Assembly (NCBI RefSeq): GCF_029635795.1
Contig: NZ_CP114280.1
Coordinates: 1,736,001-1,800,000 of the forward strand
From: Dickeya lacustris
GTDB lineage: Bacteria; Pseudomonadota; Gammaproteobacteria; Enterobacterales; Enterobacteriaceae
DNA: 64,000 nt
Direction of reading: 5' to 3'
The notes beneath the pieces are model-generated. The model did no database searches. It worked only from the letters and a program-made list of their open reading frames with translations, and was not told the origin of the DNA. The position numbers and the translations under genes are program-made. Of this stretch, positions 57,930 to 64,000 are shown one piece after another (the stretch's first letter is position 1; every line of letters starts with the position of its first letter).

Positions 57930-57959
57930 CACACCAGAAGCTCTGTGTTATCTGGTGTG
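57930..57959 (+). other. Hairpin in the acs-yjcH spacer
   Basis: CACACCAGA...TCTGGTGTG, a 9-bp perfect stem with a 12-base loop, lies between acs and yjcH. It lacks a U-tract and may set differential mRNA stability within the operon. Confidence 0.6.
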
Positions 57960-58022
57960 TGATGGCACCTGAAAAACAGCCGTCCGGCAGGACGATACGT
58001 ACTACCTGACTGGAGATTTATG

Positions 58023-58334
58023 ATGAATGATCTCATTTATCAACGGATTGAGGCTAACCCCAAGTTTCAAGAGCTTGTGCAGAAACGGCAGCGTTTTGCC
58101 GCCTTTCTTTCACTGATCATGCTGGTACTGTACATCGGTTTTATTTTATTGATTGCATTCGCACCCGGCTGGCTGGGAACGCCCATTGCCCCTGGCGCAG
58201 GCACCACCCGTGGTATCCCATTGGGTATCGGTCTTATTATCATCTCCTTCACGTTAACCGGTATTTACGTCTACCGTGCTAATCATGAGTTTGATCGCCT
58301 GACCAAAGAACTGCTCAACGAGGTGCAAAAATGA
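58023..58334 (+). CDS. yjcH: DUF485 inner-membrane protein
   Basis: A 103-residue membrane protein with two hydrophobic segments ([20 protein letters not shown] and [17 protein letters not shown]). It matches E. coli YjcH along its length and is encoded between acs and actP. Of the paired ATGs, 58023 has the better spacing from GGAG. It is thought to accompany ActP; the precise role is not established. Confidence 0.93.
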   Translation: MNDLIYQRIEANPKFQELVQKRQRFAAFLSLIMLVLYIGFILLIAFAPGWLGTPIAPGAGTTRGIPLGIGLIIISFTLTGIYVYRANHEFDRLTKELLNEVQK

Positions 58335-59998
58335 AAAGCCGTCTTTTGCTGCTGACTGGTTTGCTGGGGCTGCCACTGTTCGCACAGGTAGCATGGGCGG
58401 CGGATGCCGTCTCCGGTAATGTGCAAAAACAACCACTAAACGTACAAGCGATCGTACTGTTTGTGTTGTTTGTCGCCGCCACACTTTACATCACCTACTG
58501 GGCCTCCAAACGTACTCGCTCGCGCAGTGATTACTACACGGCTGGCGGAAATATCACCGGTTTTCAAAACGGCCTGGCTATCGCAGGCGATTACATGTCT
58601 GCGGCCTCTTTCCTTGGCATCTCCGCTCTGGTTTACACATCGGGGTTTGATGGCCTGATTTATTCGCTCGGGTTTCTGGTTGGTTGGCCTATTATTCTGT
58701 TCTTGATAGCCGAGCGGTTACGTAACCTTGGGCGTTATACCTTTGCTGATGTCGCCTCTTACCGGTTGCAGCAAAAACCGATTCGAACGCTCTCAGCCTG
58801 TGGTTCGCTGGTCGTGGTCGCCCTCTATCTGATTGCGCAAATGGTCGGTGCAGGCAAACTTATCCAGTTACTGTTTGGCCTGAACTACCATGTCGCCGTC
58901 GTGTTAGTGGGCATCTTGATGGTGATGTATGTCTTGTTTGGCGGCATGCTGGCAACCACCTGGGTGCAGATAATCAAAGCGGTCTTGTTACTGTGTGGCG
59001 CAACATTCATGGCATTAATGGTGTTAAAAGCAGCCAATTTCAGCTTTGACACGCTATTTTCCGAAGCCATGAAAGTCCATGCCAAAGGCAGCGCAATCAT
59101 GAAGCCGGGTGGACTGGTTTCCGACCCGATATCCGCATTGTCACTTGGGTTAGGGTTGATGTTTGGTACAGCGGGTTTGCCGCATATTCTGATGCGCTTT
59201 TTCACCGTCAGTGATGCCAAAGAAGCTCGCAAAAGCGTGTTGTTTGCCACTGGCTTCATGGGGTATTTCTACTTCCTGACATTTATCATCGGCTTTGGTG
59301 CCATTTTGTTAGTCAGCGCTAACCCGGCCTTCAAAGATGCGGCAGGCGCACTGATAGGCGGCAACAACATGGCAGCGATTCACCTGGCTAATGCCGTCGG
59401 CGGTAACTTCTTCCTGGGCTTTATCTCTGCCGTCGCATTTGCCACGATTCTGGCCGTTGTCGCTGGGCTTACGCTGGCTGGCGCGTCGGCGGTATCACAT
59501 GATTTGTACTCAAACGTTATCAAGAAGGGGCAAGCAACTGAGCGCGATGAGCTGAGAGTGTCAAAAATGACCGTATTAGCGCTGGGTGTCGTCGCCATTC
59601 TGTTGGGGATTTTGTTCGAGAATCAAAACATTGCCTTCATGGTAGGCCTGGCCTTCTCTATCGCCGCCAGCTGTAACTTCCCGATTATCCTGCTGTCAAT
59701 GTACTGGTCTAAGCTGACAACACGTGGAGCCATGATCGGTGGCTGGGCCGGGCTGCTAACAGCCGTGATATTAATGATTTTGGGGCCAACTATCTGGGTG
59801 AAAATTCTGGGTAATGCCACCCCTATCTACCCCTATGAATACCCGGCGTTATTCTCGATGCTGGTCGCCTTCATCGGTATCTGGTTCTTCTCGATTACCG
59901 ATAACTCGGCTAATGCCGTTGAAGAGCGCAATAAGTTTAAAGCGCAGTTTATTCGTTCACAAACTGGCCTTGGTATTTCCAAAGGGTCTTCGCACTAA
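58331..59998 (+). CDS. actP: Acetate/glycolate:cation symporter
   Basis: A 555-residue sodium:solute symporter-family permease with a signal-like N-terminus ([16 protein letters not shown]) and about 13 further membrane segments. Family motifs include [19 protein letters not shown] near the first loop and [19 protein letters not shown]. It overlaps yjcH by four bases. ActP imports acetate used by Acs. Confidence 0.96.
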   Translation: MKSRLLLLTGLLGLPLFAQVAWAADAVSGNVQKQPLNVQAIVLFVLFVAATLYITYWASKRTRSRSDYYTAGGNITGFQNGLAIAGDYMSAASFLGISALVYTSGFDGLIYSLGFLVGWPIILFLIAERLRNLGRYTFADVASYRLQQKPIRTLSACGSLVVVALYLIAQMVGAGKLIQLLFGLNYHVAVVLVGILMVMYVLFGGMLATTWVQIIKAVLLLCGATFMALMVLKAANFSFDTLFSEAMKVHAKGSAIMKPGGLVSDPISALSLGLGLMFGTAGLPHILMRFFTVSDAKEARKSVLFATGFMGYFYFLTFIIGFGAILLVSANPAFKDAAGALIGGNNMAAIHLANAVGGNFFLGFISAVAFATILAVVAGLTLAGASAVSHDLYSNVIKKGQATERDELRVSKMTVLALGVVAILLGILFENQNIAFMVGLAFSIAASCNFPIILLSMYWSKLTTRGAMIGGWAGLLTAVILMILGPTIWVKILGNATPIYPYEYPALFSMLVAFIGIWFFSITDNSANAVEERNKFKAQFIRSQTGLGISKGSSH

Positions 59999-60005
59999 CG
60001 AAAAC

Positions 60006-60029
60006 ATGGCATAACGCCAGTTATGCCAT
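60006..60029. repeat. Dyad after actP
   Basis: ATGGCATAAC-GCCA-GTTATGCCAT, a perfect 10-bp inverted repeat just after the actP stop and before the terminator. It may protect the mRNA 3' end. Confidence 0.6.
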
Positions 60030-60046
60030 CTCTTCTCTCTTCTGTT

Positions 60047-60070
60047 AAGCCGGGTCTCCCCGGCTTTTTT
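60047..60070 (+). terminator. Terminator after actP
   Basis: AAGCCGGG-TCTC-CCCGGCTT followed by TTTT gives a strong intrinsic terminator between the convergent actP and yjcE transcripts. Confidence 0.93.
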
Positions 60071-60071
60071 A

Positions 60072-61718
60072 TTACACCTTCTCGCTTAACACCGCTTCGA
60101 GTAAATCGAGCTCTCTGAGCATTTTTTGCAAGGTTTCATTGCTGATACGCTGCGTGGCTCGCAAGTGATAGAGTTCGGCACGCTCGGCATTCACCGCAGC
60201 CAACCGAAAACGCCGCTCAAGGTTCTCAATCGCCATACTGTTTTCCAGTTCATCAGTGCCTGCGACCCGTCGATGCAGCATCCCGATAACTCGGGCACTT
60301 ACTTCGGCTAAAACCTGCTCATCAAGGTTTTCCTCACGATCGGCGGCTAGCCGCTCCTGCATTTTCTTCAGGCTGTCTATTGCCACCTGCGCCATTGTTA
60401 CGCGGGCGATGCGCTCTTCTTTTTTCTGCATGCTGTGATCGGTCAGCGTGATGCCTTTTAACAATAAAGGCAGCGCCAATACACCACATAACAGAGAAAA
60501 CAGAATCACGCCGGTAGCAATAAACACCAGTTGATAGCGGGATGGAAACGGCACGCCATCGCTGAGATAAAGGGGAACCGACAATACGCCGGCTAACGTA
60601 ATCGCCCCCCGCACGCCGGCAAAGGTACTGATCCAAATTTCACGCGATGTATAGCGCGCAAATAACATAGGATGTTTGTGATTAACCACTCGGCTATAGA
60701 GTTTCACTAACCACAACCAGGCAAAACGCAGCAGCAACAGCGCACAATAGACAAGCAAAATATCGGCAAACAGCATCCAGGTTTCGATAGTCGGGTCGAG
60801 TTCAGCCTGCACGATGGACTCTTCAATCACGCCGGGTAATTGCAGCCCCAGCATCAGAAACACCATACCGTTGAACACAAACTCCAGCATATTCCACACG
60901 CCATTGGCTCGAAGCCGCATATTGAGCGGTGCCTGACGCAGCAATTGCGTTCTGCTCATGGTCATGCCCGATGCTACTGCCGCCAAAATGCCTGATACGC
61001 CGAAATGCTCGGCAATAAGGTAGGCAGCAAAAGGTAATAACAGCAGCAGAACAATTTGCGTTGCGGCATCATCGTCCGTTTGGTGGCCCAGCAAAACCAG
61101 TGATTTACTGTAAATCCAGGCCACACCAATACCCGCCAGCAAACCACCAAGCGCCACCTGCAAGAACGCCAGCGTAGCGCCCGCGACACTAAAGACCATG
61201 GTGCCCATCGCAATCGCGACAGCAAATTTCAGCGAAACCAGCGCGGATGCGTCATTCATCAGCGCTTCGCCTTGCAAAATCCCCATGAGTTTTTTCGGAA
61301 TGCGATCTTCACCGACGATGCCAGACAGCGCGACAGCATCGGTGGGCGATAATACTGCGGCCAGGGCGAACGCCGCCACCAAAGGCATTTCCGGTATCAT
61401 CCAATGCAACAGATAACCGATACTCACCACCGTCACCACAACCAATACCAACGCCAGACCAAGAATTTCCCGCATATGCAGCAAAAACTCACGGGTTGAG
61501 GTTTTCCAGCCATCGGCAAATAGCAATGGAGGAATGAACAGCACCATGAATAATTCGGGATTAAAATCAACATGTAAGCCGAACTGAGGCCAGGCTAGCA
61601 TAGCGCCTAGCGCAATTTGCATCAGCGGCAGTGGTATCTGAAAAGGTAAAATACGGGTAACAACGCCAGAAAGTGAAACCACCAGCGTCATGATAAGAAT
61701 GGTGAAAAATATTTCCAT
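60072..61718 (-). CDS. yjcE: CPA1-family Na+/H+ antiporter
   Basis: A 548-residue antiporter with ~12 membrane segments and a long charged cytoplasmic C-terminus (from about residue 430). It contains VLSPTDAVALSG and GEALMNDASALVSLKFAVA, the CPA1 ion-binding Asp motifs, and FAGVRGAITLAGVL. It is close to E. coli YjcE, and its place beside actP matches E. coli synteny. Likely exports Na+ or K+ for protons. Confidence 0.93.
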   Translation of the reverse strand: MEIFFTILIMTLVVSLSGVVTRILPFQIPLPLMQIALGAMLAWPQFGLHVDFNPELFMVLFIPPLLFADGWKTSTREFLLHMREILGLALVLVVVTVVSIGYLLHWMIPEMPLVAAFALAAVLSPTDAVALSGIVGEDRIPKKLMGILQGEALMNDASALVSLKFAVAIAMGTMVFSVAGATLAFLQVALGGLLAGIGVAWIYSKSLVLLGHQTDDDAATQIVLLLLLPFAAYLIAEHFGVSGILAAVASGMTMSRTQLLRQAPLNMRLRANGVWNMLEFVFNGMVFLMLGLQLPGVIEESIVQAELDPTIETWMLFADILLVYCALLLLRFAWLWLVKLYSRVVNHKHPMLFARYTSREIWISTFAGVRGAITLAGVLSVPLYLSDGVPFPSRYQLVFIATGVILFSLLCGVLALPLLLKGITLTDHSMQKKEERIARVTMAQVAIDSLKKMQERLAADREENLDEQVLAEVSARVIGMLHRRVAGTDELENSMAIENLERRFRLAAVNAERAELYHLRATQRISNETLQKMLRELDLLEAVLSEKV

Positions 61719-61870
61719 GTGTTCCCTGGTTGCCTGCCATTACATGAAACGCATCCAAACTGCGATAAGCCACGCAGCCCACACTATCTATAGAGTAACA
61801 TTTTTCAATAATAACAAGATATTGTGTGATGAACAGGAAACAACAAGAAAATCAGCAAAGAAAAACAAAA

Positions 61871-61892
61871 AAGGGGAACCGCAGTTCCCCTT
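61871..61892 (-). terminator. Terminator after ghxP
   Basis: Read on the minus strand, AAGGGGAAC-TGCG-GTTCCCCTT is followed by a T-rich tract (TTTTGTTTTTC): an intrinsic terminator 33 bases past the ghxP stop. Confidence 0.9.
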
Positions 61893-61925
61893 AATAAATT
61901 CGAGCATCACGCTTAACAAAGCGCG

Positions 61926-63293
61926 TTAAAGCGCCCAGCCGCCGGCATAGAACACCACCAACGCGACCGCAATGATAACCGTACCAGCGTTAAGCTTACG
62001 CCATTCACCGCTAAATAGACGCCCTAACACCAGTGAACCAAAACCCAGCATAATGCCGGTCACAATGTTACAGGTCAGCACGATAAATACAGCACATACC
62101 AGGCCAGACATGGCATCAACAAAGTCGTTAAAATCCAGTTTGGAAACATTACTTAGCATCAGCAAACCGACATACATCAGCGCGGGTGCCGTAGCGTAAG
62201 CCGGTACCAGATAAGACAACGGTGATAAAAACAGAATCAGCAGGAACAACGCCCCAACCACCGTGGCCGTTAATCCGGTTTTACCGCCAGCCGCCGTACC
62301 CGCCGCTGATTCGATATACACTGCCGCAGGCGACGTCCCAACCAGGCTTGCGAAAATGCTGCTCACAGAATCAGCCGTTAGCGCCCGTCCACCATTAGTG
62401 ATTTGCCCTTCTTTATCCAGCAGGTTCGCCTGCCCTGCAACGGCACGGATAGTACCGGTTGCATCAAATACTGCCGTCATCACCAGCGCAAGCACACTTG
62501 GTAACACGACTGGCTGCAACGCGCCTTTGATATCCAGAGCAAAAATCAGTGACTGACCATTCGCATCACTCAGACTAGGCAAGGCGAATAATCCCTGATA
62601 TTTCACATTGGGGTCAAAAATCAAACCAATAACTGAAATAGCGATAATGACAATCAGTATCCCACCAGGGACACGACGCTTTTCCAAACCAATAGTGGCA
62701 GCCAGGCCAATCAGCGACATGATAACCGGGAACGCGGTGAAGTGCCCCAGCGCAACGGGCAAACCATCAATTGGATTTTTGATAACAAGACCAATACCAT
62801 TGGCCGCAATAATCAACAAAAACAGGCCGATACCGATACCGGCACCGTGCGCAACCCCGGTAGGCAAGTTACGCAGTATCCAAGAGCGGATACCTGTGGC
62901 CGAGATGACGGTAAACAGCACGCCCATCATAAAAATAGCGCCCAGCGCAACCGGTACACTAATATGCTGCCCCAGCACCAGACTAAAAGCGGTGAACGCC
63001 GTCAGTGAAATTGCGCAACCAATTGCCATCGGCAAGTTAGCCCACAACCCCATCAACAACGAGCCAACCCCTGCAACTAAACAGGTGGCAACAAATACTG
63101 CGGCCGGAGGAAAACCGGCTTTACCCAGCATCCCCGGAACAACTATCACTGAGTAAACCATTGCCAGAAAGGTCGTCAGGCCCGCCAGCACTTCCTGACG
63201 AACGCTACTTCCGCGCTGTGTAATCTTGAAGAAAGCATCAAGCGCGCAGGTCGGGCGCGCCGTATCGTCAACCTGACGAGTCGTCTTAGACAT
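61926..63293 (-). CDS. ghxP: Guanine/hypoxanthine permease (NCS2, AzgA type)
   Basis: A 455-residue NCS2 purine permease with ~12-14 membrane segments. Family motifs include [52 protein letters not shown] and [19 protein letters not shown]. Synteny with yjcE-acs as in E. coli supports ghxP (yjcD) rather than ghxQ. A PurR-like box lies ~150 bases upstream. Confidence 0.92.
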   Translation of the reverse strand: MSKTTRQVDDTARPTCALDAFFKITQRGSSVRQEVLAGLTTFLAMVYSVIVVPGMLGKAGFPPAAVFVATCLVAGVGSLLMGLWANLPMAIGCAISLTAFTAFSLVLGQHISVPVALGAIFMMGVLFTVISATGIRSWILRNLPTGVAHGAGIGIGLFLLIIAANGIGLVIKNPIDGLPVALGHFTAFPVIMSLIGLAATIGLEKRRVPGGILIVIIAISVIGLIFDPNVKYQGLFALPSLSDANGQSLIFALDIKGALQPVVLPSVLALVMTAVFDATGTIRAVAGQANLLDKEGQITNGGRALTADSVSSIFASLVGTSPAAVYIESAAGTAAGGKTGLTATVVGALFLLILFLSPLSYLVPAYATAPALMYVGLLMLSNVSKLDFNDFVDAMSGLVCAVFIVLTCNIVTGIMLGFGSLVLGRLFSGEWRKLNAGTVIIAVALVVFYAGGWAL

Positions 63294-63440
63294 TATATAT
63301 CCCCCTGAATTGTCATTCTTATCAAATAATTATGGTTATCGAGCATCATCATCGGCACAGGGCTAACAAGAAGCCTATGGCGGGCACACGCACTGTTCAG
63401 GTGCAAAATAGACTGCCATTTTACCCGCTCCAACCGCTAC

Positions 63441-63456
63441 GCAAACGATTAACCAC
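63441..63456. promoter_or_regulatory. Candidate PurR box
   Basis: ACGCAAACGATTAACC matches the ANGCAANCGNTTNCNT PurR pattern at 10 of 12 fixed positions, upstream of the purine permease gene. Confidence 0.5.
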
Positions 63457-63712
63457 CGCATTACAGAGAGGCCGAGCCCTGCCTGTTGCTATTAAGGCCG
63501 CAGATTATCCTGCCTTCTGGAGATCCATTTCAACTGCTATTCCTGCCAGTATCGCCGGACGTGATACCCAAGGCTCCGCCATAAAACACACAAACGCACA
63601 GTGATGAACAAAGATGAAACAAATGTCCGCTGCAGAAGGTAAAGCAATACATTGATTTTAATTGAAAAATAAAACAGTGGTTCAGAATCAACCGACCGAT
63701 GGCTCATTTTTT

Positions 63713-63728
63713 TGTGATGAACATCACG
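63713..63728. promoter_or_regulatory. Strong CRP-like site
   Basis: TGTGATGAACATCACG matches TGTGA-N6-TCACA at 9 of 10 positions, with flanking TTT and AAA. It sits just before the -35-like TTGACC. Confidence 0.65.
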
Positions 63729-63769
63729 AAAAAGTTGACCCGAAGTTAATCGAGGTGTATCTTTAAAAC

Positions 63770-63785
63770 CGTGAAGAGCATCACA
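63770..63785. promoter_or_regulatory. Second CRP-like site
   Basis: CGTGAAGAGCATCACA matches at 9 of 10 conserved positions and lies just after the putative -10, near the probable transcription start. Such placement could repress or modulate. Confidence 0.5.
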
Positions 63786-63816
63786 TAAATAATGAATCGA
63801 CTAGAGGAATACGACA

Positions 63817-63888
63817 ATGACCTTTCTGAAAAAAGTTATCGCTATGTTTGAAAATTTCACCGTTAACTTCGGTATGTTCAACAACTAA
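63817..63888 (+). CDS. 23-residue small protein or leader peptide
   Basis: ATG at 63817 has GAGGA about eight bases upstream and opens a 23-codon frame ending TAA. The peptide begins MTFLKKVIAMF and is rich in Phe and Asn in its second half (FENFTVNFGMFNN). It precedes another start with its own ribosome site by 28 bases. No known leader attenuation code such as a run of one amino acid is obvious. It could be a small amphipathic membrane peptide. Confidence 0.5.
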   Translation: MTFLKKVIAMFENFTVNFGMFNN

Positions 63889-63916
63889 TTCTATTCAGTG
63901 TGTGGGGGTAAAACCG

Positions 63917-64000
63917 ATGAGTATTGTCCGTCAAATCACTCAAGTATTAAAAGCGTTGGGCAAAACCTATCGCGGTGTTAACCCATACGCTCTGTTTCGT
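63917..64000 (+). CDS. Unknown protein, N-terminal part (continues past the window)
   Basis: A start at 63917 with GGGGG eight bases upstream opens MSIVRQITQVLKALGKTYRG and stays open to the right edge (28 codons). The basic amphipathic start is not recognised as a specific family. It probably shares the CRP-linked promoter with the small ORF before it. Confidence 0.5.
   Translation, partial: MSIVRQITQVLKALGKTYRGVNPYALFR

Larger units (their letters stand above)
63294..63816. promoter_or_regulatory. Intergenic control region, ghxP and right-end operon
   Basis: 523 bases with no supported gene. It contains a PurR-like box (63441-63456) on the ghxP side. On the right side are two CRP-like sites and a possible promoter: TTGACC (63735-63740), 17 bases, then TATCTT. 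Confidence 0.5.

Overview
The window looks like chromosomal DNA of a plant-associated enterobacterium close to Dickeya/Pectobacterium (Pectobacteriaceae). The signs are a GPH-type oligogalacturonide transporter gene behind a near-consensus KdgR box, enterobacterial synteny (acs-yjcH-actP next to yjcE and ghxP), ddlA, a LexA-controlled dinI and a nifJ-type pyruvate:flavodoxin oxidoreductase. No rRNA, tRNA, CRISPR array or complete insertion sequence was recognised.

Region 1 (1-13078, all minus strand) is an AT-richer 12-gene operon that reads as a biosynthetic cluster for a nitrogen-nitrogen bonded (hydrazine-derived) small molecule. Its core is a lysine/ornithine-type N-hydroxylase, a DadA/glycine-oxidase-like flavoenzyme and a cupin/methionyl-tRNA-synthetase fusion, the three-enzyme set known from s56-p1 (Spb38/39/40) and formycin (ForJ/K/L). 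Around it lie a DapA-like aldolase, a DUF718 protein, a DRE-TIM aldolase, a HAD phosphatase, an SDR, an asparagine-synthetase-like amidotransferase, an acireductone-dioxygenase-like cupin, an MFS exporter and a berberine-bridge-type FAD oxidase that runs off the left edge. Two genes carry small frameshifts: a 2-base insertion in the dioxygenase-like gene and a 1-base insertion in the DadA-like gene. The pathway may therefore be decaying in this strain.

Region 2 (13.1-19.6 kb) has a promoter region, an unrecognised ORF fragment, a His-rich zinc-ribbon protein, a nucleoside-gate membrane protein, mltB, and an operon of an Fe(II)/2-oxoglutarate oxygenase, a TauE-type exporter and a GNAT acetyltransferase. 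An 18-base motif upstream of that operon matches 16/18 a motif upstream of the hydrazine operon, suggesting shared control.

Region 3 (19.6-35.5 kb, high GC) is a myo-inositol catabolic locus: iolB, iolE, iolC (fused to a DUF2090 aldolase domain), two Gfo/Idh/MocA dehydrogenases, a CUT2-type sugar ABC transporter, iolD, iolA and a divergent RpiR-family regulator. A plus-strand AAA ATPase and a small protein interrupt it.

Region 4 (35.6-54.2 kb) holds ddlA, yciI, a glyoxalase-like protein, acetyltransferases, dinI, nifJ, an L,D-transpeptidase, a MarR-type regulator with an EmrAB-like pump, fructuronate reductase, a small XRE regulator, the oligogalacturonide transporter and an AI-2E family membrane protein. 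Region 5 (54.8-64 kb) is acetate and purine physiology: an orphan PAS-like protein, acs-yjcH-actP, a CPA1 Na+/H+ antiporter and a guanine/hypoxanthine permease. At the right edge, two good CRP-like sites precede a 23-codon ORF and an unfinished unknown gene.
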